Below are positions 1 to 8,688 of a stretch of DNA of 64,000 bases, piece by piece. The translations under genes were made by a program, and so were the position numbers. The number at the start of each line of letters is the position of its first letter. The stretch's first letter is position 1. The notes beneath the pieces are model-generated. The model did not search any database, had not been told where the DNA came from, and worked only from the letters and a program-made list of their open reading frames with translations. The stretch is from Planctomycetota bacterium (GTDB lineage: Bacteria > Planctomycetota > Brocadiia > SM23-32 > JAKLEA01): the NCBI GenBank assembly GCA_022711755.1, contig JAKLEA010000006.1, positions 248,001 to 312,000 on the forward strand, written 5' to 3'.

Positions 1-327
1 ATGGAAGATAGTGCGCTCGCCGGAGTCGCTGTCAACGTGAACTATGCTGAAAGGGCTTTCCCAGCCGGGAATCCGCGCGACGCCCGACGCGGCGACGCCC
101 TCGTCCTCAAGCTCGGTCAGGATGCGGAGCGCGTGGTCGTCCTCACCGAGCAGGCTGAAAAGCTGCGTCCGCGCCCCCAGCCGGGCGCACGCGACCAGCG
201 CGGTCGCCACCAGCCCGCCGCCCTGAACGCAATACTGGCGGATGGGCGCGCTCCCGCCCCATTCGGGCCGCGGCGTCATCATGATGTAATCAAGGCAGCA
301 GACACCCGCCCCGGAAATCATTGGCAT
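1..327 (-). CDS. PfkB-family (ribokinase-like) sugar kinase, N-terminal part, cut by the window edge
   Basis: The 109 codons visible on the minus strand start at an ATG at 327, with a GGAGG 8 bases upstream, and run off the left edge. The protein shows the PfkB N-terminal pattern: a short beta strand ending in CCLDYI (the usual D in the sugar site), then QGGGLVATALVACARLGA, which corresponds to the family's GG-x-x-x-N-x-A-x-x-x-A-x-LG substrate loop, then LFSLLGEDDHA (the G-x-D-x-x-G region) and an L-x-x-x-GV strand. The loop has V where many members carry the sugar-binding N. The ATP and catalytic GxGD motif lies outside the window, so substrate is unknown. It follows the Tat-type dehydrogenase at 491-1975 on the same strand, 163 bases downstream, which fits a sugar catabolic role. 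Confidence 0.8.
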   Translation of the reverse strand, partial: MPMISGAGVCCLDYIMMTPRPEWGGSAPIRQYCVQGGGLVATALVACARLGARTQLFSLLGEDDHALRILTELEDEGVAASGVARIPGWESPFSIVHVDSDSGERTIFH

Positions 328-490
328 GCAGTTGAGCCTCCATCAGCGGGATGAGTCTCCTCTCCCGCAGAACCATACTATACAAAGCGTCGTAATAATT
401 GCCACAACACGCCCGGGCATCACCCATCCATTGCAGGCGGTTCCCCCTCTTTCCCGGAGGGAAGGGGCGCGGCTGCGCGTGCCGTCCGCC

Positions 491-1975
491 TCAAACCTCC
501 TCCGGGATCACGAACGGCTCCCTGTAGTCGTCCTTCAAGAGGGCATTCGCTCTTTCGTCAAGGGCTCCGTTGCCGACGAAACGCTCCATCTTCGGATCGA
601 ATTTCAGGCGCGGCCCCAGTACGGCCCTGTCTGTCCTGAGATCAACGCCGTTCCTGCCCAGATGTTCCCGGAAACGCTCAAAGGTCTCAAGCGCCCCTGA
701 ATCATACTTCAGGGACTCCTCTATCTCGTCCGGAGTCGCCATCCTGCCGATCCGGTGGCTGATGTTCGCCTGGTGGCACAGCCCGGCGGCGACGTGCCCC
801 GTTACCGGCGGAGCATTGGCGACTGACTGTTTCCCGGCTCGCACGGCCTCGATGAAGTTCTCGCGGTGTCCGGAACCACCGCTCTCGCCGAAGCTTCTGA
901 TTCGCGTCGCCTTTCTGCCAAGGGCGGTTCCCTTCTCCTCGTATTCGTACGCGCTCCCGCCCATTATGTATCCGCCCTCGCAGTGGATAATGTTGTTGAC
1001 GCGGCAGTTCAGGAACTGCGGCAGAGCCTCCCCCCCCTGCTCAAGCGGAAGTCCGCGCACCTCGGAGATCACGGGGACAGGCTTGTAGTCAAATATGCAT
1101 ATCTGCGTATTCGGCGTCTCGCCGTCGTCGTCGTAGCCGAATCTGCCGCCGACGCTGACGCACGCGGGGGCCAGCTCGCTTGCGCCAATGGACCACGCCG
1201 CGATATCCGCCTGGTGCACTCCGTTGTTGCCCAGGTCGCCGTTGCCCGTCAGCCATGCCCAGTGCCAGTCGTAGTGCAGATTCCTTCGCATGAGCGGCTT
1301 CATCTCGCGCGGGCCGGACCACAGGTTGTAGTCAACGCTCTTCGGGATTTCCTGCGGCCCGCTCACCTTGCCGATGCTGTCCCGGCGCACGTAGCACAGG
1401 CCCCGGGAATACAGCATCTTCCCCAGATGCCCCTCGCGGATCCACTCAAACGCCGCGGGCCAGCACGGGTCGGACCTTCGCTGCATTCCGCACTGTACGA
1501 CTCGATTATATTTCCGCGCCGCCTCGATTATCCGGCGGCCTTCCCATATGCAATGGGTCACGGGCTTCTCGACGTAGATATGCTTGCCGGCCTGACACGC
1601 CCATACGACCAGTAGCGCGTGCCAGTGGTTCGGCGTCGCCGCCACAATCGCATCAATCCCGGCGTCCTCAATCACGCGGCGCACGTCCGCCTCGCCCTCA
1701 ACGGAAGGATCCTTGCCGCGCGCCTCGGCCAGCCGGGTCCCAAGAACGGCTGAATCTGCGTCGCATATCTTTACCAGTCTCGCCCCCTTCATGCCGAGAT
1801 AAGTCTGCATGTGGGACGCCCCCTGGCTCCGGCAACCTGCCACGGCCACGCGGATATCCTCGTTGGAGCCGATTATCCGGGCGTATGACCTGGCCGTGAA
1901 ACTATGCGCGAAGCCCGCGCCGAGAGCCGCCGCCGCGCCCTTGATGAACCGTCTCCTCGTGGTCCCTTTCGTCAT
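491..1975 (-). CDS. Tat-exported Gfo/Idh/MocA-family oxidoreductase
   Basis: This 494-residue protein begins with a twin-arginine signal (TTRRRFIKGAAAALGAG, residues 4-20), so it is probably folded with its nucleotide cofactor in the cytoplasm and exported by Tat. A Rossmann nucleotide-binding segment follows (IRVAVAGCRSQG, about 41-52), then the family's catalytic-site motif EKPV at about residue 136 and the alpha/beta C-terminal substrate domain. Families of this layout oxidise or isomerise sugars and inositols in Planctomycetota-like bacteria, but the substrate cannot be read from sequence. The first glycine-rich turn is CRSQG rather than the usual GxGxxG, so cofactor binding may be modified. 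It is transcribed toward the pfkB-type kinase. Confidence 0.88.
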   Translation of the reverse strand: MTKGTTRRRFIKGAAAALGAGFAHSFTARSYARIIGSNEDIRVAVAGCRSQGASHMQTYLGMKGARLVKICDADSAVLGTRLAEARGKDPSVEGEADVRRVIEDAGIDAIVAATPNHWHALLVVWACQAGKHIYVEKPVTHCIWEGRRIIEAARKYNRVVQCGMQRRSDPCWPAAFEWIREGHLGKMLYSRGLCYVRRDSIGKVSGPQEIPKSVDYNLWSGPREMKPLMRRNLHYDWHWAWLTGNGDLGNNGVHQADIAAWSIGASELAPACVSVGGRFGYDDDGETPNTQICIFDYKPVPVISEVRGLPLEQGGEALPQFLNCRVNNIIHCEGGYIMGGSAYEYEEKGTALGRKATRIRSFGESGGSGHRENFIEAVRAGKQSVANAPPVTGHVAAGLCHQANISHRIGRMATPDEIEESLKYDSGALETFERFREHLGRNGVDLRTDRAVLGPRLKFDPKMERFVGNGALDERANALLKDDYREPFVIPEEV

Positions 1976-2351
1976 TCCGGGTCTCCCTCCGCGCCGGTTA
2001 CAGCGAGTTGCAGCCGCAATAAAACACTTCCGGAATCCATTATCCTCAGAGATTGGAAAAATCCGGGCGCGCCTTCCTGAAACCGCGACTCTACTATACC
2101 ACGCCCATGGAAAAAACCCATCCCCGGCTGTGGAATGACCCGTTTCCGCGCCGTTCAGGAAGGCGGCATGGCGCCCACGCCCATGCCCATCCCGCAGTGC
2201 GTCCGCTCTTCAGCGCCGCTCTTCAGCGCTTCATTGACCGCCATGCGATCTCTCTGATAAGATTCCCCATGCGCTGACCGCTTGCGCATCGCGCCGGACC
2301 CGCTGGACGGTCAGGCGCGCATTACCGCCCACAGAAGCAAGAACAAACGCA
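1976..2351. other. Divergent intergenic region, no gene seen
   Basis: This 376-base gap separates the minus-strand Tat dehydrogenase from the plus-strand glycosyltransferase operon, so it must hold both promoters. A TATAGT hexamer (minus strand, 2098-2093) could be a -10 element, but no convincing -35 accompanies it. A 29-codon minus-strand ORF around 2160-2250 is present but has no supporting similarity and was not called. Confidence 0.5.
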
Positions 2352-3548
2352 ATGAAAATCCTCCATGTGATACCCGGAATCGGGACCATCAGCGGCGGCC
2401 CGCCGCTCGTCTGCCAGGCCCTGGCGAAGGGCCAGATCGAGCGCGGGCACGACGCGCGCATCCTCAGCACGCTCCACGGCCTGATCCCGGAGGAGGAAAG
2501 GCAGTTGCGCGAGCGTTGGGGGGAGCGCCTGACGCTGCTGCCGTTCTTTTACATGGCCGGCTACCTGCGCCCGAAGGGGCTGAACGCGGCGATGCGGAAC
2601 CTTCTGCCGGCGGACATCGTCCACATACACGGCATCTGGTCCGGGCTGAACACGGCGGTGGCGCGGCGCTGCCGCCGGCTGGGCGTTCCTTACATCATCA
2701 GGACGCTCGGGACCCTCGGCCCGTGGGCGCTTCAAAACTCCGGCTGGAAGAAAAAAATCTACCTGCGGCTCTACGAGCGGGAGAACCTTGACCGGGCTGC
2801 GGCGGTACACTCGCTCAACAAGGAGGAGGCCGAGGACACAAAGCGCCTGGGCGTCAGGTCCGACATCGTCATCATCACGAACGGGATCGAATCATCCTTC
2901 TTCGACACCCTCCCCCCGAAGGGCGAGTTCCGGGCGAAGCATCCCGAGACGGCTGGGCGCTTCCTGATCCTGTTCCTCTCCCGCATACACAAGAAGAAGG
3001 GGCTGGAGTACCTGGCCGAGGCGTTCTGCCTGCTGCGGAAGAGGCGTCCGGAGGCGTTCCTTGCCGTGGCCGGGCCGGAGCAGGACGACAGCGCGGAGAA
3101 GGCCCGCGAAATCCTGCGGCGCAACGGGATGATGGAGCACGCGCTCTTCACCGGAACCGTGCGCGGGGTGGAGAAGGACCGCCTTTACGTTGACTCGGAC
3201 ATTTTCGTCCTGCCATCCTTCGACGAGGGGCATTCGATGGCGATCACCGAGGCGATGGCCGTCGGCCTGCCCGTCATCATCACGCCCGGCTGCCACTTCC
3301 CGGAGGTGGGGGAGAACGGCGCGGGCATCATCGGCTCCCAGTCGCCGGAGGAGATCGCGGATTCGATGCAGGGGCTGATGGACGACGCCGGGCAGCGGCG
3401 GGCGATGGGGGAGGCGGGGGCGCGGCTGGTCAGGGAGCGCTACACGTGGGATAGCGTGGTTGAGCGCGCGCTGAAGGTCTACGGGGAGATCGTGGAGAAG
3501 GGCCGCACGTCAGAGGCGATACCCCGCGACGGGAAGCCAAACCGTTGA
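2352..3548 (+). CDS. Glycosyltransferase family 4 (GT-B fold)
   Basis: This 398-residue protein has the two Rossmann halves of a GT-B retaining glycosyltransferase. The N-terminal acceptor half starts MKILHVIPGIGTISGGPPL, whose GG turn is typical of WcaI/PimB-like GT4 enzymes, and contains HIHGIW. The C-terminal nucleotide-sugar half carries FLSRIHKKKGLEYLAEAF and the E-x7-E region DEGHSMAITEAMAVGLPVI near residue 297. It should transfer a sugar from a nucleotide donor to a lipid-linked or surface glycan at the inner face of the cytoplasmic membrane. It is first in a plus-strand operon with an acyltransferase (20 bases downstream) and a TPR membrane protein, which indicates surface-glycan assembly. 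Donor and acceptor are not determinable from sequence. Confidence 0.88.
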   Translation: MKILHVIPGIGTISGGPPLVCQALAKGQIERGHDARILSTLHGLIPEEERQLRERWGERLTLLPFFYMAGYLRPKGLNAAMRNLLPADIVHIHGIWSGLNTAVARRCRRLGVPYIIRTLGTLGPWALQNSGWKKKIYLRLYERENLDRAAAVHSLNKEEAEDTKRLGVRSDIVIITNGIESSFFDTLPPKGEFRAKHPETAGRFLILFLSRIHKKKGLEYLAEAFCLLRKRRPEAFLAVAGPEQDDSAEKAREILRRNGMMEHALFTGTVRGVEKDRLYVDSDIFVLPSFDEGHSMAITEAMAVGLPVIITPGCHFPEVGENGAGIIGSQSPEEIADSMQGLMDDAGQRRAMGEAGARLVRERYTWDSVVERALKVYGEIVEKGRTSEAIPRDGKPNR

Positions 3549-3567
3549 GCAGGGCGGAGGAACCGCA

Positions 3568-4185
3568 TTGAGTCCGGAAGAAGGGAACAAGCCGGCGGAC
3601 GGCGGGCGCATGGACGTCGGCAACTACGGGGCCAGCTTCTCGCGGGCCACGAACGCGCGGCGCGGGCTTTGGCTGCTGGCCTACTACGGGCTTTTCCGCC
3701 CGTCGCCGAAGATTTTCTACAGTTGGCGGCGCTTTCTGCTGAGGCTGTTCGGCGCGAAGCTCGGCAAGGGAACCTACGTCCACCGCACGGCGATGATCGA
3801 GCTTCCGTGGAACCTTGAGATGGGGGACCATTCCACAATCGGGCCGTTCGTCTGGATCTCCAATGCCAAGACGCTGCGCATAGGCGTCCACTGCGTCATC
3901 AGCCAGTTCTCGCAGATTTACTGCGCCGGGCACGACATAGAACTTCCGGGCTTCGACCGCATCGAGGAGCCTGTGACAATCGGCGACCAGGTCTGGGTGG
4001 CGGCGGGGGCGCACATCAACCACGGCGTCACGATCGGCGAGGGCGCGGTCGTGGGGGCGAGGGCCGCCGTCTTCAAGGACGTGCCGGCGTGGACCGTCGT
4101 CGGCGGCGTTCCCGCAAAACCGATCAGGAAGCGGGTCATCAAAGGGGGCGGCGGGAATCCATCGCCAGAGAGCGGGAAACAGTGA
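3568..4185 (+). CDS. Left-handed beta-helix (hexapeptide) acyltransferase, WcaF-like
   Basis: I chose a TTG start at 3568 because GGAGG lies 7 bases upstream and no better ATG precedes the conserved region; an ATG at 3610 is the alternative. The 205-residue protein resembles colanic-acid-type WcaF acetyltransferases: a hydrophilic N-terminal segment with RPSPKIFYSWRRFLLRLFGA, then irregular hexapeptide repeats (for example TIGDQVWVAAGAHI, GVTIGEGAVVGARAAV), a catalytic-type His in the CAGHDIE segment, and the terminal GVPAKPIRKR loop. It would acetylate a sugar of the glycan built by the upstream glycosyltransferase. Its stop overlaps the next start by four bases (GTGA), so translation is coupled. 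Confidence 0.85.
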   Translation: MSPEEGNKPADGGRMDVGNYGASFSRATNARRGLWLLAYYGLFRPSPKIFYSWRRFLLRLFGAKLGKGTYVHRTAMIELPWNLEMGDHSTIGPFVWISNAKTLRIGVHCVISQFSQIYCAGHDIELPGFDRIEEPVTIGDQVWVAAGAHINHGVTIGEGAVVGARAAVFKDVPAWTVVGGVPAKPIRKRVIKGGGGNPSPESGKQ

Positions 4186-6200
4186 GCCAGGCTCCCGTCA
4201 GGCTGTTTTCCGGCGCGCGGACACGCGAAACGCGCGGCGCGCGCGGCAGAGCGGCGTTGACGGCGCTGCTCATGGCGGCGTCGGTCTGGGTGATCTTCGG
4301 GGAGTCGGTCAGGTTCGGCTTTGTTGATTACGACGACGACGAGTTCATAGGCTGCAATCCGCTCGTCACCGCCGAGATAGAGCATCCCGTTCTAAGCGCG
4401 TTCACGCAGTTCTCCGCGGCATACTACGCACCGACGCTCTGGCTGGCCTACCGGGGCGTTTATCGCTCCTTCGGCCTTGATCCCGCGGCGTTTCACGCGC
4501 TCAACGTGCTGCTGCACTCGCTAAACGTCGTCCTCGTCTGGCTGCTGCTTCGCAGGCTTCGCGCGGGGGCGGCGGCCGTTCCCGCCGCGCTGCTATGGGG
4601 CCTGCATCCGCTCCGGGTGGAGTCCGTCGCGTGGGTGACGGAGCTGAAGGACGTTCTGAGCGGTTTCTTCTGCCTTCTGAGCGCGATATTCATACTTGAC
4701 GCATGGCGGGATGCTTCGCCCGGGCCGGGCGAGGGACAGCGCGATAACCCATCGTATTACCGCAATGTCCTCCGCCGTCCGAAGTTCTTCCTTGCCCTGG
4801 CGCTCTTCTTCCTCGGCCTCGGCGCGAAGGCGACCGTCGTCATCTGGCCGGTCAGCGTTCTGGTCATGCTTTTCTTCCTGCCGGAGCTTGCCCCCCCGCC
4901 TGGCGAGGCCGGTCAGCAGGGGCGGGACGGAACGGACCAACCCCTCCGCCGCGCTGCGCAGCGGATCCGGCGGCTGGCGATGCCGCAGCTGCCGTTCCTG
5001 GCGCTTTCCTGCGTTTTCGCGTGGCTGCACGTGCGCGCGCAGATGACGCAGGAAATCATCAGGGGCGACATCCTGTCAACCCCCGCCAAGGTCCTCCTCG
5101 TCCCATGCGCGAGCGTCTTCTTCCACTTCTGGAAGCTCATCGTCCCAACCGACCTCTGCGCCTTTTATACGGAACCGATGCCGATCTCCCCGACCACGCC
5201 GGCCTACATTATCGGGATTGCAGCGACGCTCGCCGCTCTGACGGTGGTCGTGTATTCGCGGAGGCGTTCGCCCTGGCTCTGCTTCGGGCTTGTCTTCTTC
5301 CTGGTAACGATGCTGCCGATGATGCAGTTCATCCCGACCGTGTTCCCGTTCGCCGATCGCTACACGTATCTGCCGAGCATCGGACTCTTCGCCGCGCTTG
5401 TGGTCCTCTGCATGACGAGGATGCGGGATTCAGCCGGGTCGGGCGTTGGGGTACTCCTTGCCGGGCTGCTCGCGCTCCTCCTGATCGGCGAGACGGCGCT
5501 GACCATGCGCAGGCTCCCGGTCTGGCGCGATTCGATCTCCCTGTGGTCAGACGTGAACCGCTGGCACGATCCCTTCGCCAAGCGCAACCGCCTGAACGCG
5601 ATCTGGAAGACGGAGGCGGAGAAGGGCATGATCCCGATAAACCCCTTGCAGGCCCTCGCGAACGCATACTCTCAGGCGAAGTGCTACAACGAGGCTGAGC
5701 CGTTGTTCCTCCAGGCGCTCAGCATCCAGCCGACCTACCGGAAAACCTACTCCAACCTTACCGAGATGTACGTCCAGACGGGCAGGCTCGACAGGGCCGA
5801 GGAGATCGTCCGCGCCGCGCTCCAGAGGTGGCCTGATGATACGATGATGATCGCGGTGCTGATGCGCCTGAAGATTCTTCAGGAGCGTCCGGACGAGGCG
5901 GAGAAGCTGCTGCCGGAAGCGCTGAAGACGACCGAGTGGCGCCCGATGTTTTTCGAGGGGGTGGGCAAGATGTTCCTGGCGACGGGAAAGCCGGGCGCGG
6001 CGGCGGAGTGTTTCCGATATTGCATCGCCGGGGCGCCGCGCGACGGTGAATTCTGGTTCCTTTATGGGTGCGCGCTGATTGACGAGGGGAACCGGGCGGG
6101 GGCGGCTGAGGCGTTTAATCGGAGCCTGACTCTGAAGCCGGGACACAAGGGAGCGATGGAAGCGCTGCGGAGTCTGAACGAGGCGGGCGGGGGGCGCTGA
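4182..6200 (+). CDS. Polytopic membrane protein with C-terminal TPRs (TMTC / protein-O-mannosyltransferase-like)
   Basis: The frame is open from 4089, but the upstream part overlaps the acyltransferase gene, so I place the start at the GTG at 4182 inside the GTGA overlap. The protein has about ten hydrophobic segments in its first 440 residues. An early DYDDDEF motif stands where GT-C glycosyltransferases carry their acidic catalytic loop, and HPLRVESVAWVTELKDVL is typical of TMTC-like proteins. The last 200 residues form TPR units (PTYRKTYSNLTEMYVQTGRL and similar). The family is linked to transfer of sugars from lipid carriers on the outer face of the membrane; activity here is inferred. 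A diverged relative lies at 41130-42818. The operon ends here. Confidence 0.75.
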   Translation: MSQAPVRLFSGARTRETRGARGRAALTALLMAASVWVIFGESVRFGFVDYDDDEFIGCNPLVTAEIEHPVLSAFTQFSAAYYAPTLWLAYRGVYRSFGLDPAAFHALNVLLHSLNVVLVWLLLRRLRAGAAAVPAALLWGLHPLRVESVAWVTELKDVLSGFFCLLSAIFILDAWRDASPGPGEGQRDNPSYYRNVLRRPKFFLALALFFLGLGAKATVVIWPVSVLVMLFFLPELAPPPGEAGQQGRDGTDQPLRRAAQRIRRLAMPQLPFLALSCVFAWLHVRAQMTQEIIRGDILSTPAKVLLVPCASVFFHFWKLIVPTDLCAFYTEPMPISPTTPAYIIGIAATLAALTVVVYSRRRSPWLCFGLVFFLVTMLPMMQFIPTVFPFADRYTYLPSIGLFAALVVLCMTRMRDSAGSGVGVLLAGLLALLLIGETALTMRRLPVWRDSISLWSDVNRWHDPFAKRNRLNAIWKTEAEKGMIPINPLQALANAYSQAKCYNEAEPLFLQALSIQPTYRKTYSNLTEMYVQTGRLDRAEEIVRAALQRWPDDTMMIAVLMRLKILQERPDEAEKLLPEALKTTEWRPMFFEGVGKMFLATGKPGAAAECFRYCIAGAPRDGEFWFLYGCALIDEGNRAGAAEAFNRSLTLKPGHKGAMEALRSLNEAGGGR

Positions 6201-6229
6201 ACGGGCAGGCCCGCCGAGAACCGCGTCCA

Positions 6230-6382
6230 TTATTTCTCCTGCGGCGCGGCGGCTGCCTGCGCAAGGTTGCGCAGCATCGTCTTGATGTCCATCGCGCCGC
6301 GTATCGCCACGTAGACAGTGACGGTGGAGTACCAGACCAGAACCGCTGCCGTCATCAGGAACCAGAACCAGTGCTCGCCCAT
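6230..6382 (-). CDS. 50-residue membrane protein, likely symporter small accessory protein
   Basis: The ATG lies just 2 bases downstream of the symporter stop codon, with a GGGAGG ribosome site inside the end of the symporter gene. The peptide starts MGEHWFWFLMTAAVLVWYST, which is a single transmembrane helix, continues VTVYVAIRGAMDIKTML and ends in a short Ala/Gln-rich cytoplasmic tail. Small one-helix proteins directly behind sodium:solute symporters are a recurring arrangement and are thought to act with the transporter; that role is inferred from position. The ORF is short but its start signal, spacing and composition are convincing. Confidence 0.72.
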   Translation of the reverse strand: MGEHWFWFLMTAAVLVWYSTVTVYVAIRGAMDIKTMLRNLAQAAAAPQEK

Positions 6383-6384
6383 TT

Positions 6385-7956
6385 TCAGCCTCCCGCCTTC
6401 TTCGCTTCCGACTCCGGTTTCAACAGCGAACCGACAACCATCGCCAGCCCGGCGAAAACGTATGCCGCTATGCCGGAGTAATACGGGCCGATGATCCTGT
6501 CCACGACCGCGATCTTGACCGCCTCTCCGTTTTCAATGATCTGGATGCCGAGTTCGTTGACTTTCGGCTCCAGCCAGACCTGCTGGAGGACTAGGTAGGC
6601 GATGGGGAAAGCCGCGCCGATGATGATTGCGCCGGCCGCGCCCCAGTTGTTCGCCCGCTTCCAGTAGCAGCAGGCGATCAGGAGCGTGGACATGCTTGCC
6701 AGGTAGATCGTGCCCGTCACACCCAGATAGGTCCACAGATCGCCCTTGAGCGGGTACCAGAGGCCGTAGAACAGGAGGAAGACGCCGATGATGGCCACCA
6801 GCGACCGGTTCCAGAACAGACCGCGCTTCTCCGACCACGCGCCCTTGCGGAACGGGGCAAGGATGTCGTTCCAGATCACGCTGGCCCACGTGAGCATGTA
6901 GGATGAATCGGTGGACATGTCCGCCGCAAGCATCGCCGCGACGAGTAGGCCCATCAGGCCCACCGGCACAAACGTGCTCAGGAACTTCGGCATGGCCAGG
7001 AGCGAGTTGCCGCCGACCTGGGCAGGGGTCAGCATGGCCAGCGCGGCGATGCCCCAGATTCCCGGGATGAGGAAGCGGCACACGAAGAAGAACGCCGTGC
7101 CGGTGTAGACCTTCCGCCCGGTCTTTTCATCCTTGGCCGCCAGCAGGCGCTGGATCGTCGTCTGCCAGGTCAGCACCGCCGCCGTGTTGAGCAGGGCGTT
7201 GAAGGCCACGTATTCCCAGCCCATCGTCTTGTTCACGAACGGATTGAAGCCGCCCGCGCCGTGCGTTTTCTGAACGGCATCCACGAGCGGCTGCCATCCG
7301 ATTTTCGTGAGGATTAAAACCGTGACAGCGATCATCCCGGCGCTCATTACGATAAATTGAAGGAAGTCCGTGACGAGCACTGAGAGCATTCCGCCGAGGA
7401 TTGTGTATACCGCGACCATCAGGAGCAGGACGGTCATGCATATTTCCAGATAGTGGGCTTGAAAGAAACTCGCATCCGGGCCGGGCGTTCCGCCAACGCC
7501 GCAGACGGCCACGAGGAATTCGCCGCCCGTGCGCAGGAAGACGCCCATGTTAAGTAGTCCGCCCAGGACGATGACCACGCCGGCGAGCCAGCGGATTCTG
7601 GTTCCGAAGCGTTTCTGGAAAAGCTCCGGGATGGTCATGACGCCCGCCTCGCGCAACGGCTTGACGCAAAATCCCGTCGCGCCGACGATGAACATGGCGA
7701 GGCAGTTGAGAAGTCCGGGGGTCGCGCCTGCGAAGCCCTTGTCAAAGCCATTCTGTGCCGTGTACATGCAGGTGACGACGCCGAACTCGGTGGCGGCCAG
7801 GGAGGCGATGCCGAGGTAGACGTTCATCTCCCGCCCGGCGATCAGGAAGTGCTCCACCTTGCCGACATACTTGCGCACCATGATTCCCGCGATCATGGTG
7901 GCCAGAAGGTAGAAGCCCACGATGCTGCCGTCAATGTACCAGTTGAAATTGGACAT
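6385..7956 (-). CDS. Sodium:solute symporter (SSS family)
   Basis: The frame extends to 7992, but the start at 7956 (MSNFNWYIDGSIVG) has a GAGG at proper distance and gives the usual N terminus. The 523-residue protein has about 13 hydrophobic segments in the SSS pattern. The segment FLIAGREMNVYLGIASLAAT after the first helix matches the family signature in which the substrate and first sodium site begin, and AADMSTDSSYMLTWASV near residue 350 matches the conserved sodium-site helix. It would import a sugar, sugar acid, amino acid or carboxylate with Na+ across the inner membrane. It is co-transcribed with the small membrane protein downstream, and a sigma-70-like promoter lies 53 bases upstream. 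Confidence 0.92.
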   Translation of the reverse strand: MSNFNWYIDGSIVGFYLLATMIAGIMVRKYVGKVEHFLIAGREMNVYLGIASLAATEFGVVTCMYTAQNGFDKGFAGATPGLLNCLAMFIVGATGFCVKPLREAGVMTIPELFQKRFGTRIRWLAGVVIVLGGLLNMGVFLRTGGEFLVAVCGVGGTPGPDASFFQAHYLEICMTVLLLMVAVYTILGGMLSVLVTDFLQFIVMSAGMIAVTVLILTKIGWQPLVDAVQKTHGAGGFNPFVNKTMGWEYVAFNALLNTAAVLTWQTTIQRLLAAKDEKTGRKVYTGTAFFFVCRFLIPGIWGIAALAMLTPAQVGGNSLLAMPKFLSTFVPVGLMGLLVAAMLAADMSTDSSYMLTWASVIWNDILAPFRKGAWSEKRGLFWNRSLVAIIGVFLLFYGLWYPLKGDLWTYLGVTGTIYLASMSTLLIACCYWKRANNWGAAGAIIIGAAFPIAYLVLQQVWLEPKVNELGIQIIENGEAVKIAVVDRIIGPYYSGIAAYVFAGLAMVVGSLLKPESEAKKAGG

Positions 7957-8008
7957 GAGATATCCTCGCCGTCCGCGGCTTGTGACGCCCATGGGATGAC
8001 AGTGGGAG

Positions 8009-8038
8009 ATACTACCATCCGGGACGCGGAGTATTCAA
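8009..8038 (-). promoter_or_regulatory. Sigma-70-like promoter for the symporter operon
   Basis: On the minus strand TTGAAT (8038-8033), an 18-base spacer and TAGTAT (8014-8009) lie upstream of the symporter start at 7956. Both hexamers are close to consensus, and the position between the convergently spaced fumarase and symporter units fits. Confidence 0.45.
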
Positions 8039-8073
8039 GGACTGGCTGACGAATGTCAGTGACGTCGGATGGT

Positions 8074-8655
8074 TTATGCGGAATTCGCCCGCCTTGCGAT
8101 AAGTTCCCGCGCCGCCTGCCTTCCGCTCTCGAATACTTCATTTCCCGCCGCGTCTACCGCGATGATCGCCGGGAAGTTCACGACCTCGAGCCTGCGTATC
8201 GCCTCGCTCAGAAGGTCCGGGAAGGCGATGACCTCGGCGGAGCGGACGCATTGCGCGATGAGTACCGCCGCGCCGCCCGTCGCCGCGCAGTAGACCGCTC
8301 CGCTCCGCCCCAGCGCCTCGATCACCTCCGGGCCGCGCGGGCCTTTGCCGATTATGAGCTTCACACCCTCGGAGAGCATTCGCGGCGTGAATTTGTCCAT
8401 GCGAACGCTCGTTGTGGGGCCGACCGGTCCGATGGGCCTGCCCGGCGGGGCAGGAGCTGCCCCGGCGTAGTAGATCGCAGCGCCGCGCAGGTCGAACGGC
8501 GCGGGTTTGCCTGCGTCCAGCATCTCGATGAGCCGCGCGTGAGCGGCGTCGCGCATGGTGTAAATCGTGCCGGATATGCGGACTCGCTCGCCCGCCCGCA
8601 ACTCGCGCGCGGCGGCATCGCTCAGCGGCGTCGTAATGTCTCTGATTTCGGCCAT
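8074..8655 (-). CDS. Class I fumarate hydratase, beta subunit (C-terminal domain)
   Basis: This 193-residue protein corresponds to the swivelling C-terminal domain of iron-sulfur hydro-lyases, encoded separately as in many anaerobes and archaea. It contains RISGTIYTMRDAAHARL (about 27-43), the GPVGPTTSVRMDKFTPRML substrate loop and the IIGKGPRG turn, all typical of fumarase beta. With the alpha subunit 33 bases upstream it converts fumarate and malate reversibly in the cytoplasm. L-tartrate dehydratase beta is the closest alternative, but linkage to malic enzyme favours fumarase. Confidence 0.9.
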   Translation of the reverse strand: MAEIRDITTPLSDAAARELRAGERVRISGTIYTMRDAAHARLIEMLDAGKPAPFDLRGAAIYYAGAAPAPPGRPIGPVGPTTSVRMDKFTPRMLSEGVKLIIGKGPRGPEVIEALGRSGAVYCAATGGAAVLIAQCVRSAEVIAFPDLLSEAIRRLEVVNFPAIIAVDAAGNEVFESGRQAARELIARRANSA

Positions 8656-8688
8656 TGCTCCGTATCCGTATCGTGAGACTACATATTA

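Noticed and set aside
439..480. Degenerate two-stem structure downstream of the Tat dehydrogenase
   Set aside because: It resembles the repeat family (CTTTCCC with GGGAAGG, then a GC-rich stem), but pairing is imperfect and it may be only a terminator-like structure.
866..1615. Long plus-strand ORF opposite the Tat dehydrogenase
   Set aside because: It is an antisense shadow in GC-rich DNA; the minus-strand protein has clear family motifs. The same holds for other long antisense ORFs across the window.
2161..2250. 29-codon minus-strand ORF ending in a Gly/Met-rich sequence
   Set aside because: A purine-rich stretch precedes it, but length and composition give no support beyond chance.
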